Assembly (NCBI RefSeq): GCF_963662255.1
Contig: NC_085047.1
Location: 18,200,258-18,264,257, forward strand
Reading direction: 5' to 3'
Source of the DNA: Cinclus cinclus
Taxonomy: Eukaryota; Chordata; Aves; Passeriformes; Cinclidae
DNA: 64,000 nt
Shown: piece after piece, positions 1 to 14,149 of the stretch
Layout: each line of letters starts with the position of its first letter
Numbering within the stretch: the stretch's first letter is position 1
Notes under the pieces: generated by a model
Databases searched by the model: none
What the model was told of the DNA's origin: nothing
The model's input: only the letters and a program-made list of their open reading frames with translations
Program-made: the position numbers and the translations under genes

Positions 1-2100
1 ACATACTCAATGTGAGCATGAAAAAAATATGGAATAAAGCTGCAAAATCAGGATAATCTGGAACAGTGAAACTGGCTACATTTTATCAGTGATCTGGAGT
101 GATCTAATTTCTGTTAAGAAATCTAACCCTTGAGAAACATTTTTCACCAGACCTTAAAGAGAGAGACCAGTAGAGAATAAATCCCCAACCCATACAGAAT
201 ATTTCACCCATGAAGGGTGAGTATTATGTTTCTCTCATGAGTATAAAAGCTCCATAAGTCATGGCTGTGAAGGCATGAATGAATTATGAAGGTCTTTTGC
301 TTTAGTAAAAGAAGCAGAATCAGCATTTGTACACAGGACGTTCTATTTCTTCAACCTATTTCTTGATCTGTTCATTTAAAATTGTTTAAAGCTGTCAGTT
401 CTACCAGTAAAGAAATGATCATAGAGAAAAATAGATCAAATTCATTAGAAACACACAAAATGGGTTTCTACAGGCGATCATAAATAGTGTTGATTTCTGT
501 AAATGGTTCTCAATTCCATATTTCAGAGAATGACAGGCATCCACAAGACTATCCTGTTTCATTCACTGCAGCTCGTTTGCACCAAATGAGATGGGACCTC
601 AGAAAATAAATAATTGTGAGACTGTGCCATCAGTATTGGAGATTGCAGAAAAAACAGAGTTTTTGTCTTTAAAAAGTCTATTTCATCTTTAGTTCTTACC
701 TTGACTCAGATAGAAAGAGCAAATAACAATGCCTTTCTGAGAAGAAAATATTATCTGTGTCAACCAAAAGAAAAATACTCTAAAGGTACATTTAGGGTTG
801 GGTCCTCAACTCTTTCCATGATGGTGCAAGGTCTCCTGTGGCCTCATGGCAGCTGCAGTTCAAAGTTCCTCGCACCCTTCCCTTCCATGCTCTGAGTCCC
901 TTTACACTCTGACAAGGATTAGGCACGTCCCAACACACCCTGATTTTCCCTGTGCCTCACTGATCTATTTTCTGGAGTGATGGGTTTCTGTTAACCTACT
1001 TCTTTCCATTAGTTTCACTGAAAATCTTAAAGTTCATCTTTTCCCACAGAAAACTTTCTAGCAAGAATATTTTTCATCTCCAAAGTTTGTACCAGACTCT
1101 GCCCAAATATAAGAGAGAAGATACATCAATATTATGAGGCAAGACAAGGAAAGGAGAGCAGGGGAAGTGAAGACCATGCCATTATAAGGCTAATAAAGAA
1201 GTCCCAGAAAAGTTTTAAAAATAGAAAAATGGCTTTTCTGCATCTATGCTTCAATGTTTCATCAGACATTACCAAATAAATTTCAAAGAGACACTAGAGG
1301 GAACAATTTTGCCTCCAACATTTTTAAAATTTTCTTACTAACTCTGGTTGACATACCCCTTTCAGAATACTCTTAAAGTTGTTGAATTTTAATATCATAT
1401 TGAAATGCAGTCATGGCAAGCCCTTCTCTTCTAACTCTCCAGATGACAGGAACTTAGGCCAACTCAATGCTTTTAATGGGTTTATCCTTTTTTACAGATG
1501 TTTCCAGCCACCCATCTTACCCTTCTGTCCTAGTAAAAAAACAAAAGTAGCAGTTTAACAGGAGGATCAAGTGTCACCACAGTCCCTGTAGGAAATGGCA
1601 GTCACTGTCCACTTACAGCTAAGCATATGCCATATGAGAAGGAATATTGTTCTGCCTATCCATCTATAGACTCTAGCCCCTGAAGTGAGATGACAATAAA
1701 AAAATCTTTTGCAGAGAATTTCCACAGCTAATGCTCTAAAAATATTATGCTGCCAAGATGATACCAGAACACAGACATCAATTATCTTATTATTTGATTT
1801 TCTTCATCTTCAGTGTCTTCCCATCCAATTTGAAACTTTGCTCAAGTCTAATCCAAAACTGGAATCAGGCTGGCTTATTAGCCTTTCAGTAAGTGTGAAT
1901 CTCTCTTTATATCACACAAACCTAAATTGGAACCTCACTCAAGGAACTGTAATAGACAGCCTGGCACTCTTTGTTCTTTTGTTCCCCCCTTTTCTTTTCA
2001 ATCAACCAAACAACTGGTAATTTTATAGTCTGGTATCTCTCTATTCACACTAGATCAATGTGAATATACACAGCTGCAACATTCAATATGCTCCAGCATA
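1..2100. other. Unique AT-rich DNA, no gene recognised
   Basis: No coding gene, RNA gene or known repeat is visible. The longest open frame is about 100 codons near 1709-2020, on the plus strand. It starts at a non-ATG codon and has no recognisable domain. Short A and T runs are scattered throughout. I see nothing else to annotate. Confidence 0.75.
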
Positions 2101-2104
2101 TAAT

Positions 2105-2266
2105 GAAAAAAAAACCACCTAAACCCCAAATCAAGACCCACCCCTCCCACCCCCCCCCAAAAAAAAAACAAACAAAAAAACCCACCAAAATAACCAAAAA
2201 CCCCCAACAAACAACCAGGAAAAAAATAATGAAAACAAATCTCATAACCCACCCCACCCCCAAAAC
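2105..2266. repeat. C/A-rich low-complexity tract with minus-strand G-quadruplex motif
   Basis: The plus strand is almost entirely A and C for about 160 bases, with runs of up to nine C and many A runs. At 2137-2158 four C-runs of three or more bases are separated by single bases, which is a classic G-quadruplex pattern on the minus strand. Open frames run through the tract on both strands because it has few stop codons. They are lysine/proline- or phenylalanine/glycine-rich and are artefacts of the composition. A tract of mirrored composition (G/T on the plus strand) lies at 21231-21339. Confidence 0.85.
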
Positions 2267-5200
2267 AGCTCCAGGGAGAAGTCCAATATAATTACAAGTG
2301 AAGGCAACATGCACTTGTGTAAACATAAGCTTTTCAGATGCCTGTTGATTTTGGGATCAATTAAGTTGCTTAAGAAGAAGAGTCTATTTGAAGAACCCCA
2401 TTTGGTGCCTGTACCTCTTGTGCAGAAATGACTCTACTCCTTTACCCCACCCTACAGAGACAGATCACTGAATACCATGATCACATACCAAGTTGAGTGG
2501 CTTTGTCTCCTCCCTCTTTCTCAGAAACCATTCCAGATCATAGTGTTTGCCATTAAAAGGAAGTTGTTTTATTTTCTTAGTTGGCTTATTGTCCTCCTAG
2601 AACTTCAAGGAAGCAAAAAAAGAACCAGTTCTATGAGCATCTTCAGTAAATGTAATTTACCTTCTGAACCGAGTCCTCCAGCCTGTCAACCAGTTTTGAA
2701 GCACATCAATATACTTGTTCATGGAAAAAAATAACACAGGAAATCCAGATTTCAGATGGAGAATGAGGTGCATACTGTTAGTAGCATATGAATGAACTAT
2801 GTCTTTTAAACTGCCTTTTAAACTCAATCAGATGTAATCAAAGCCCAGGAAAACATGTCTTGTCTGGTCACAACTCATTTAGCACAAATCCTGACACACA
2901 AAAAAACATCGCTGACAGATTACAGGCAAATAATATGGTTAAATTTGGTCTCAGAACATGGGAAGTCTTCAGGTAGCCAGAGGGAAGATGAGACACATGC
3001 AGGTGAAGCATCAGTCAGAAACTGAAACCAGATAATTAAAAGGTAATCCAGAAACAAAAGGTACATAGTTCAGATTATTTAAAAAATAAATATTTTTATA
3101 TGCCCAAAGGCTCATCTAGAAGAGTACTTGTTGACAGAGATGGACAAATATTACCTCAAAAACTCTATGCTGGGAGTCCATTACTATGAAAAATCCCTAT
3201 GCCATTCGTACCACGTGCCATTTACAGCAGAAAGAATTGCTCTAAACAAAGCTAAATTTGTCCTCTGTCCTTTGGTGTATGCTGAAGCCCAAAGAAACTC
3301 ACATCTAACTAGTGCTATGTTCCTAACAATACCTGTGGGCTCTAGGAACCTGTGAATCACTGAAGCAGAGCAGATTTGGCTGATGCCTCTCCTTTTTTCA
3401 AGGGTAGCTTTCATTCAAAGGAATGAGAAGAAGGTGAATCCGGCAGTGCAGTGACACTTGGCTGTGCCTCCTGTGGGTTCTTGATAGTCAGCAGGTTTCA
3501 GCTATCAGTGATAATATGGTAAATTCACCCCTTGTCACATGGCATTTTCAGGTCACTAAAGTCTGTTTCAAGGATGCAAGACACCTAGAGAAATATTTTA
3601 AAGGTAAGAAAGGCAGAAACCCTGAGGTATTTTTGACCCACTGTGATAAAGTGATCTCCAGTCTCTGTTTCACACTTTGTTTGCCTTATACACCACAGCA
3701 TTTATGGATAAAGAGTCATCTAAGTACATTTTCTCTGCTCATTTTATCTTTTGATCATCTGCCTAGTTGCTCCTAAATTCTGAAACGGGCTGCAGGGACA
3801 CAGTCCTGTTACTATACCATAACACCACTGAGAGCTGCAAAACCACATCCTAGCAAAATATTCAGAGGCTCTGCTTGTGTTGCTTTCCCTGCAGGGCTGT
3901 GACTTGCAAGCTCTTCCTGGAGAGGAAGGGAGCCTAACACCTTCCAGGATCCTGACGGATACAGCTACAACAGGAACGCTAAATGTGTGCAAACCTTACT
4001 CTTGGGCTCCCTGTTAAACAAGAGGCACAGACAGAGTGTTACAAATCTTCTGCAGACTCAGAAATCCCTGGTGATTTTAAAACATTTTCTAAGGTTTCCC
4101 CATTCTTCTCCTCCCTGCTGGCTCAGGTTGAAAAGCCAGATACCTGGCAGGAACGACCACAGTGGCAAGGAGGGCTCCTGCTCCCTGATCCAGTTTGCTG
4201 CAGTTGACTGATGAAGGTCTTGGATTTGTTTGCTGTTTTTTGAGAGTTTCCACTGCGATCATTCCAAGATGCTACCAGACTGAAAAATTTTATACCGAAC
4301 ACAGATGTGCATATTGTATTTTTAGCAGAAAATCAATTAATTAATATGGTTTATATAAATTTAGAAGCTGTTTAGAAGGCTTCATTCTCAGAGCAGTATT
4401 CAATATTTGCCTAATATCTTGTCAGACAGTAATTATATTCCCTGATAGGAATTTATACTCAGCTGTAGCAAAATGGTTCCTACCATTAATTCTGCCAGAA
4501 ACAGGGAAAGATTAACTGTGCTATGCCTGGGATGGATTATTTAGCATTGCACAGGCTATTAGTATGAAAATTCTTGCATCCTCTGAAAAATGCATGGAGT
4601 AAAAAGGATTAAGTATAACAAGATGAAACTAGTTTAAGAAGAGGGAAAAATGAAGGAAATAAGGCCTTTAAATAATAAGTAATAAAAAGATTAAAAACAT
4701 AAGCAGAATTTTTTAAATTTTTAGAGACAAACTAAGCATTTTTAAAAAGCAATCTTGACAATCATTCTGATGCTGTAGAATACTTTTAATCTGGCCTATA
4801 ACTATTCTAGCAACATTCTTCAACACCTGTGACTAGCCTTTATTATAATAACTTGTACCAAATCAGCTGCATATTACATGTCAGGAATAACCCAGAGGTA
4901 TATCTGGTTATATAAGTTCAAAATCTCTGAATATTTTGTTTCCAGGCCTCTGCTTTTGCAAATGCTCTGGAGTAAAAGTTCACTGTAGTTCTACATTTGG
5001 CTCATCATTGCTATAGTATTCTTTATTATGGAAACATCAAAATCTTTGCTGCTGTGCACTTCTCACTCAGTTAATTTGAACTTTCCTTAATCAGAATTAG
5101 AAATGAGAAAACAAGTACCAAAACCCCAAATTGTTTATCTAGTCTTCCACAGATACAATCCAAATAAATCAAATAATTTAAGTGTCTTTAAGAAGATACT

Positions 5201-8200
5201 CTGCCAATTAAAAACGCTTTTAAAAAACACCAATTTCTTTCTTTCTCTTGATTTTAAAAGTCCATAAAAACGATTATGCTTGAGCTGTGTAGGCTTTGTG
5301 CGGCTTCACAGCTCACATGAAACTATATACTTAACCCAACTTCTCTTCCCAAATCACTGGATGAGAGCTAATTCCATCATAACTTCTCCCATGCATAATA
5401 AAAACTGTATAGCTGTTCTCCAAGCTGGCACATCAATTAATGTTTACAACTGCCAAAAAATGAACTGTAGGTTTAATTCACACAGTAAAATGGAATAAGC
5501 ACACACCAGGGAACTGTGATATCCCAGTTTACTTCTAACACTCATAATATAATTTTTCTGCAAGTCCACTCGATACATTTTATTTGTTCATGCCTGCAAT
5601 AAGGAGAAAACCCTACTGTTGAGGTTGTCTTATTCCAGTGCTCTGCGCTCCCTAGGGCCATTCCTCTACATCACCAGGCAAAAGCATCTCCTCCTTGCCT
5701 GTGCAATCTATCATTTTGTTTTGACTCATTTGTCTCTGCCTTTTCCTTGGAAGACAGTGTCCTTTTAATCACACTCTCATGCAACAAGCTTCCCAGTAAG
5801 AAACTCTTAAAGCTTCAAAAAGCTAGTTAAATACTGCCATCCCATAAGTATCTCTCAGCTACAGTGGTCTGATTTTGGTTTCCATAAACTCTGTGGCAAA
5901 ACTTGTTTTCTGTGGAAGAAAGACCTTTTTACACCTTTAGAGTGTATCCAGTGACATGATGGATTAGATGCCTGCATCTGCAGCTGTCTCCAGAAGAGCC
6001 AATAAATCTAAGAGGCACGATGTGGCACGGGGCTAAGATAAAAGTCATAAATGCTACAGCCACCTTTTTCTAGCACCACTGCCTCACAGCAGAGAGAGCT
6101 AGTTCAGGTACAGCATCAAATGGAGGCACACACCCATTAGATGAGATCTGGTCCTAGTTTTGGAGCCAGATTTTTAGCCCAGGGGTCTCTGCAGTGTGTC
6201 CCGTTTTTTCCCCTGTGTATACCTTAATTCACAGGACACCAAAAATCAAACTGGTTTCCAGCACTGGGGACTTTTACACTTATTCTGATGCTTGAGAGAG
6301 GTGAAGGTGGTGAAGGATTTAGTTTTCAAAGTACATGTGCTTTCTCCAGCAAAAATTAGCATCAGCATTAAAATACAAAATGTTTGAAAAAAAAGTTACA
6401 TAAAAGTTACTGTTATGCTGTAAAACTATCCTCCTTGAATATCACCTTGATCATAGTTGTGCAGAACTAGGAAGGCTAAGAATGAATGAATCATCTTGTT
6501 CTTAACTCTGCATTAGTAATTTGATGCCTCCATGTAGTACCTCACCTGCATATTAAAGACATAAAGAGGCTTCCAGTTTCTGCAGCCCACCTCAGGAGAG
6601 AGAAGTGGTACAGAAGCAGCAATTGAAAATAGGAATTTACATGAAGAAAAGGAGGGGTTTGCTATCTCTAATAAGGGCTGGGAAAGAGTAAAAACTAATG
6701 TTTAATTTGATGATGAGCTAAAATCAAATGGAGAAGGAGTATTATTAGTCACCTGCTTCAGTTCATAATAATTCTTAATATACTAATTATCTTTCAGCTT
6801 TTCTTTCACCACCACTCACCTTTATTTCTTTGGAAGAGAGTGTCTCCTTTACAAAGTCACTCAGAGCCTCTCAAATCCATGTTTCCCATAGGATGACACC
6901 TCACACAAATATTTTTTCTCATTTTGATCCAAAACAAGATCCTATACACAGTGATGCCAATTCCTTTGATATTCATTAACAAGGCATATCCCTAACAATG
7001 GTTAGGTTTGTAGGACACCTGGAAAAGTATCAGTGTAAAATCTATTCCTACTCCAAGCAATTTCTCTTGCAAAACAAATGAATTAAATGTTGCTCTGATT
7101 GCAAATCCAGAAGAGTTTTGCTGAATTTAGCAAACATGAAGTATGTGAAGAAGAGACTAAATTGGCTCTGGGAGGGATGGCACATAGGGCAGGTGCACAG
7201 AAATCACGGTGTTTGAAGTCAGAATGCAATCTGCTTACAAAGGTGACCCTATGCATGAGAGGCTCCATAACAGCTCTCCAGTGTCTGGGATGAGGTAAAA
7301 GTGAAAATATTATCTGAAAATGCAGAACTGACAGTTCCATGAGAAACGTGATTAACAGCTCTGAAAGGTGACAGCAATGCCCAAAAATGTTTCAGTTCTT
7401 TCCTGCCACGGTGCCTTTGTGGTGTAGTATTCATTTAATTTCTGAACACATTCAACAACTTAATGTATGGAGAGATTAAAACATGTATATTGTGTATATT
7501 GGTTCAATTGCAAAGTTAAATTTGAATTTTTGTTTTAAAACACTTATTAAAGCCAAAAGTAACATTTCCTGCTTCCATCTAAGTGACCTAGTGACAATTT
7601 TTCCACACCATTTAGGGTATAACCCTGCATTTTTACAAGCAGTTATTCTAGCTGATGGGAAGCAAGGAAGACTCCTGTTCATCCATATACTTCTGATGGA
7701 ACTGCCTCTTTCATGCTTTAGGTCTGTGTAGAAACCCTAAAGAGAAACTTTCATAAAATTAAATTGAGTGTCTAACTCCTTCATCTATATGTAAAATATG
7801 CACATAAAAAGTTTCAGCACCTGATGATACTTTATAATAAGAATGTACAGCAGACTTGAGGTTCCTTATTTGGGGACAGGTGAGCCTACAAAATAATTCT
7901 TGTTTCTGTACAGCAAGTCAGAAGGACCACTTTTGCCACTTCCAGCAACAACCAACAGACCATGAGACTGACGTGGCTCTGAGCAGGGTTTTCCTCCTTT
8001 CAGGATTTAATTTTTCTGTTAGCTCCAGAAGAAAAATGAGCTAATGTTCTCTGGTGATTAAATAATGGTTTACTAAATTTAAAAAGATGGAATTGCCCCA
8101 GACACAAATAGATCTAATCTGTACAATATTTTAATACACTTCTGAACACTTACATGAGTAGCTTCATTGAATTCAGTGGGATTACTCATTCCAGTAAGGA

Positions 8201-8599
8201 CTCAGCTAGCACGGTAGGAGGTTACAAATTTAGTTGACCATTTTTAAGGCTGTAGATTGGAGAATGACACAGTTACTATACTTTAGCCTGAAGTTTTGGT
8301 GATTAAAAAGACAAATATTTAAGCAGAAATAATCAAAAGAAGTACTCCTAATTAGAAATTTCTATGACTATCAATAAATTGTTTTGAGAACCTTTGTAAA
8401 CTGGAAGTGTAATACAAAATTTAAATTCTTTTCATGGTATTAGTATTATTTATCTATTTAACTGAAAAAAACCCCAAGATTTTTAATTTTACTTTGATTA
8501 ATAAAATCCTAAATATGAAGGGCCAAACACTACCTTATTGAAAGCTTTTGAAACTCACACCACAAATCAATCTGGCCCTAATATTTAAAGGACACTAGA
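2267..8599. other. Unique AT-rich DNA, no gene recognised
   Basis: About 6.3 kb with no open frame above 90 codons and no tandem array or transposable-element fragment that I can recognise. Overlapping frames on both strands around 3130-3410, 3980-4210 and 7080-7730 have no domain, no codon pattern and no consistent splice sites. They are treated as chance frames. Ancient repeats too diverged for the eye may be present. Confidence 0.7.
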
Positions 8600-8980
8600 C
8601 TTGCTCAGCAAAGAAAGAGGAGACCAGGGGTGACCTTCTCGCTGCCTACAATGTCCACATGTGGGCAAACAGAGAGGGAAGTGCCCATCTCTTCTCTGGT
8701 GTCCAGTGATAGGACACGCGGGAACAGGTCAGAGTTGGTTCAGGAGAAGTTCAGATGGGATATTAGGAAAAAGTTCTTCACTGTGAAGGGTGGTCAAGCA
8801 CTGAAACAAACTACCCAGGGAAGTGGTTAAGGCTCCAAACACTATTGGTGTTCAAAAAGTGTTTGAGCAATATTCACAGATATAAGGTTGAACTTTTTGG
8901 TTGCTCTGTACGGAAACAGCATTTGTGGGCTTGATGATTCTCGTGGGCCTCTTCCATGTCAGCCTGTTCTGTGATTCTAC
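8600..8980 (+). mobile_element. CR1 LINE fragment, 5'-truncated, 3' end preserved
   Basis: CR1 is the dominant non-LTR retrotransposon of birds. It copies itself by target-primed reverse transcription and usually inserts as a 5'-truncated 3' end. Here the stretch from about 8620 carries the end of the reverse-transcriptase ORF. The 'DRTRGN' signature is visible near 8712-8731, followed by a DIRKKFF-like block near 8758-8780. The 3' untranslated end finishes in 'ttctgtgattct' at about 8967-8978. The ORF is broken by substitutions and stops. The tail type (gatgattctcgtgggcctcttcc) resembles the CR1 subfamilies whose 3' end reads 'gatgatcct.rtgggtcccttcc'. The exact 5' limit is approximate. The call is secure; the subfamily is not assigned. 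Confidence 0.9.
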
Positions 8981-9756
8981 GGCCCAGATATCTATTATTT
9001 GTTACTGAAAACAGGAAGCAATGCCGTTTTAGCTTAAGAAACATGATTTTCTTCTATAATGCAAAATCTCAGCCTTCCTCATGCATTCACATCTCATATA
9101 CCCTTGTACTCCTGGTTTATTTTCACATACCACTTTTATAATTTAAATTTTAAAATGTTTTTTTTAAAACTTCATCTTTCATATCGGTTGACTCAACTCC
9201 ATGAAAAAATTATCACCAATATGTTTTCTACAGGAACATGCTGTCTTATAAACCTTTTCAGGATGGAAGACTCAAATATTTTTCTGGAAGGGCATAAAAT
9301 ATCTAGGATAGATATATTAAGAAAAAAAAAAAAAATCCCAATGAACACTAGGAGTGAAAGTTTAGACCTTTCTTTGCTTATTTCAAAAAGCAGGTGCTTG
9401 GGATAAAAACATCTGATGTGGAGGGAGAAAATAGTCCTTTGAAACAATATCAAGACATAGAAGTATAGCCATACAATATGTTTGGCTTGTAGTGATACTC
9501 AACAGAAGGCTCAAAGAACTGATAACTGCTAATACTTTTCAGCACTTACTTTATGAAGTTAGTAACTTGTGTTATGAGTGTCCCACCTGAACTGTAAATT
9601 GTTTCAGACATATGAAGTGAGACAGATGAGTAGTGCAGAAGGAGAAGTCAATGTTCCAGGGAGGCCTGAGCAGGTTAGCCAGGAGCTAGGGCACCCTGCC
9701 CACTCACTTTATTTGATTACCAGACCCTGCAGAGCCTCTTACCCGAGAGAAGAGTT
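8981..9756. other. Unique DNA, no gene recognised
   Basis: There is an A-run at about 9322-9334 and no other recognisable repeat. Overlapping short frames on both strands (about 9059-9453) have no homology that I can name. Confidence 0.7.
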
Positions 9757-10215
9757 TTACACCATGAAGTGTGAAACATCTAAGCAGTGTTTGCAGTGAG
9801 TGAAACACCTGTGCTGTGTGTGCTGTGCTTTCAGAAGGACTCTCCAGGGGGACAGGAGGTAAGGCAGAAATCTGTCACTTACCTCATACAGCGAGGAGGG
9901 AGGTGGCAGGGTGGAATAAACCTGGATCACTAAATGGACATTAGAGATCATGAGGGAGGTTACAGAGCTGGAGGCATTTGATACTGGCTGTACCCTGCAG
10001 TGCTGCTTGCCACAGCAAGCTCCTTGTTCTGGCTGAACATGAGGAAATTTAAAAGCTCGACTTTCTGGAACTGGTAATTGCCTTGGTGCTTTCAGAAAGA
10101 AAGATATCCCTCTTATCCACAAAGGTAAAAGTAGAAATGATGGTCCAGATGCAGGCCAAGGTCTAAGGGTTACTGCCAGACATCCTGTGCCTCTGACACT
10201 GGGTAGCTCTTCCAC
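9757..10215 (-). other. 152-codon open frame with splice-donor-like site, coding status unclear
   Basis: This is the longest open frame outside the transposable elements, on the minus strand. It begins at an ATG at 10215 and ends near 9757. Inside it, at 9883/9882 in minus orientation, the sequence reads ...TATGAG then GTAAGTGACAG, a near-ideal vertebrate 5' splice site. A pyrimidine-rich stretch ending in AG lies about 200 bases upstream, around 10095-10105. An exon of roughly 0.2 kb ending at 9883 is therefore conceivable. Against this, I recognise no domain, and the amino-acid composition (Ser/Pro/Leu-rich) is unremarkable. At about 40% GC a single frame of this length in 64 kb is close to chance expectation. 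An exon of a non-coding RNA is equally possible. Confidence 0.2.
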
Positions 10216-13200
10216 AAGCTGGCACTCTCCACAAAATGTACAATGTCCTACTCACCACATACTTTCCCTACTTCAGGATTTCTAAGAGTTCTTCGAAATC
10301 AAGATACCTTGGGATGAGATTTGAATAAGGAAAGGGCAATTCATTCCTGCAGAGGACAGAGGGACTGGTTTCAATTCAAGAACACATTTAAGAAAGTGTG
10401 AAGAGGAGATGAATGGAGGAGAGAAGCTATTTTTAATAACTTCCAGTGCATTGCTAGCATTGTGCACTGAAAAACTCTTTCAAATCAGATACCACTGTCT
10501 CTGATGTTTGTTTTCATATTCCACGGTGTTATGTAGATGTTCTAAACCAGAGCACCAGAATAGACACCAATCTCCTAAAAAAAACAGACACACAATCAGT
10601 TCTAGCAGCTCTGGTTAGACTAACTAGTTTCAGAAACAAAACTCTTCATGCAGGAGGCAGCAACACACATGCACATATACAGTGAATGTCAATATCCACA
10701 CACTAGTCTTGAAAACCAAACCTAAAACCGTGTATTCCTTGAATATGTATCATAAATGTAATATGTTGCTATTTAAAAATGAAAAACTATGGCAGCAAAT
10801 GCACAAGTAAAGGTGGTATGAAGCTTTTATTGTTGCATCCAATCATTGAGGGAGTAAGGTAGCAATGAATGTTCTTTGGGTGATGCTTATTACTGTTTAC
10901 AGTAATAACAAATTACCATTTAAATGCTAATAATTGCAATGAAGATTGCCTTGAAGGAACAGAATATCCCAATGGACATTCAGAGATTAAATTAGATCTG
11001 GACTGACAACAAATTACCATTGTCTCTTTGAAAAAAATCACCAAAACATTTAAGGATGAATTTGCTGAACTCAATAAACAATTTACAGGTGATTTCACTA
11101 GATAATGAGAACTGATTATATACTAAGTTATCTGATGGTCCTAAAAAAGGTGAATTAGTGACAAGTGCTAACATTAAAATGCACTGGAAGCATTAATTTC
11201 CAATCCTAAAACCAGATTCAGGATCCTTACTGCTTAGGAAACACTGTATTGCATTGCACTATGAAGTCAGAGCTTGATTTTGCAGGGTAGATATATTAGA
11301 AAAATATTTTTGTGATTTCAAGTGCTTTGGATTAGTTTCTTTACCACACATTCCCAATTCAGTGATCTTTTATAACTTATCTAAAATCCCCAACAATACT
11401 TTGAATTATTGTCTTCTACCTGCTTTACTAAATAACCTGGCATAAAGCTGAATCTGAGATAGCTCCTTCCCAAAGTCTAATTCAAGGCACTGACTCTGCA
11501 TCAGGGAAGCCACAAATTCAGGCATCTACTCACACTTTTGGCATCAACTTTAATCAAGAACATAAACCCACTTGAGACTGGTCAGACTAAGAATGGCTGA
11601 ACACACTGTGAGGAGGACTTTCTCTCTTTGCCTTAGCCTGCCTCAGGCTGGCTCTGTTTGCTCTGCCTTGAGTAAGCAGTCATTCTCTCCCACTCCTTTC
11701 CCAGACACCTACAAAATGATAAATTTTTGCCACAGCTCCTCTCAGTTTTTGTGGGTTTTAAGGAGACTCTTCCTTCCTTTACCATGTACAAGCTGTTCCA
11801 TACTCTACTACTATCCCTCTTTTCATGGGAAATCTTGAATCAGCAAAATTTTCACCAAACCCACTAATTCTTGAATATATACAATTGGGTTCATAACAGA
11901 AACTCACAGTGTTCTGCTTGGCAACAACATTATATGGCACTATGCTATACCTCAGTAACATTTTGGTTGATTTTATTTCCCCACCTACTTCTGCAATTAA
12001 CTCAACAGTACTAGGTGAGTATAAAATCTTCTTAGATACATGATAATTAATATTTCCTGTGTTAAGGCAGGCACACATCTCTGTCTTTCACCAATTGCTA
12101 TCCTATTAATAAGGAGAAATGTAACAACTCCTCAGGTCTACCTCTATACTAAAATGTACACCTGCTGTTGCCCACAGCAGCTGTTATAGGAGAAAGGAAA
12201 ATCTCTCTCCCTATGGAATATTCTGACCTACATGCAGAAATTATCTGCAAAATCTAAGTCTTAAGTAGAAAAAAAATGTAAGTTCTTTGTTGAATAAATG
12301 ACTGTGAGAGATTTCTGTGGTACTGGAGCTGAACAGTAGATAAAACACAGAGAATGAGATAGTAAAACAAAAAAAAAATAGTAATAAAGATTAAAGAAAT
12401 TACCAATAATTATCTGAATAGAAAATAAAAAAGGAACTGAAAAATAAGAAAACTCTTAGTTGTCAAATTTTTGGATTTTCTAAGCAGTTTTTTCTCTAAG
12501 ACTCAGATAATTAAAAGTTTTTAAAAGCTCATTGGAAAACAGGTAGTACTGAGCATCTATGCTGAGCAAAGCAAGAGAATTCCTATGCATAAATCTAGAA
12601 ATAAGGATATATGGGCAGCAACATCTGCCCATTATCTGGAATAGGATAAGACTCAAAACAAAAAAACAGCAAAAGCAGCAGGAGATGTTAGCTATAAAAG
12701 TGATACAATCCTGATTTTTTTCCTGACTAAGGGAAAGACATCATTTAACTTCATTGGGTCTAGGATCTGGCTCTAAGGCCTATTATACAGGCCAGATGTA
12801 AGGAATTTATTCCCCTTAGGAGAAAGCAGGAGAAGCAGATGGCTGCTTCTAGCAAACACATTGCAAGCCATAGGAAGAGCCTGTCTGTATTTCCTGTGAG
12901 AACTAAAATTTCACTAGAAATAAGAACATCTTTAAAGCCAATGCATTCCTTTAATGGCTCAGAAAACAACAACCTACTTATTATCTCATCATGCCTAAAG
13001 CTATTAAACATCGTATGCTGGATTTGTTCCTTTGCTTCTCAATTCTTTCTGTACTTCAGATGGTGGATGGTCTCAACTTTTGTACTGCTATACCTTAATT
13101 TATTTTTAATATCTCAGTGCTGTAGTGTTCATCCTGCAGGGCACATTTTGCTTTAAGTGGGTAAGTTCCACTTAATTCAATAGCCAATTGTGTGCTCAGA

Positions 13201-14149
13201 TAACTTGATGAATCTAAGCCATTTGCACCCACTAATAAAAAGTAACAAGAAGTTACTCTTCTCTCATTTGGGGGCTGAATGTTCATATGTAACTCAGCAA
13301 AAAGGATGACATTTGGAAATACGGTGCTTGTGCTGCTGCATTACCTTTTCCCCCTTTTGTTAAACAGAGATTGGGAAATCCATAGCTAACAAAATAATAT
13401 TCCTCAAATCTTGACTTCTTTTTTGTTTTCCTCCTCATCACACTAACACTTTGTGAATATTGTTTGTATGTAGGCATCACCTTAGAGTGTTCATCAGTAC
13501 CAAAACTGCATTGGAGAAGACTTTGTACTCGTCCGTTCTGTGTTTGCTGTATGAACCCTCCTCAATGCCAGCCCACAGGAGAGCAAAGTGTGGCTGAGAA
13601 CAACCCCTTGAGATGCAGGGGTTCCTGGGGTTACTCACAGGCTTGTGACTGGACCGCAAGAAGGATCCTGGCACTTTCAGGGAGCATGTATTTTATCCAA
13701 GGGTGTACTTCTGCTAAAATAATAGCACAGGGGATACTGGGAATTGCCAGCCCTGAAAATTGTAATTTATTATAAAAAAAGTCCAAGGAATGTATTGCTT
13801 TTTGAAATTGTGCAACTGTAAAATATCCTCTTGAAGCTTGCTAAAATGAGATCTAATTTAAGGCATGTCACTGCATCCTTGCTTTACATTGTTCTCTGTA
13901 GGTGTTACAACAAGAGTTACAAAAGATAACAAGTTGCCCTCATATTTTTCTTATGACTAACAATATGGCTCAAAGAAAAAGGAAGGAAAACTTAACTCTG
14001 ATATTCTTTTTCCCTGGGGCTTATAAAAAAACAACCAACCCTGTAAATGTTATTTTCATTGCCTTGAGTTTTATATCCTTTACACCTAAACCAAAAGGAA
14101 AATGTTATATTGTGCAAATAGCATTTCAGTGGCAGCATTAGGAATTTCT
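10216..14149. other. Unique AT-rich DNA, no gene recognised
   Basis: No known repeat or gene is visible. An A-rich, low-complexity patch lies at about 12366-12460. Frames near 12760-13160 and 13464-13775 overlap on both strands without any domain and are treated as chance. Confidence 0.7.

Noticed and set aside
2045..2326. Hydrophobic Phe/Gly-rich minus-strand frame resembling a membrane protein
   Set aside because: It is generated by the C/A low-complexity tract. There is no signal beyond composition.
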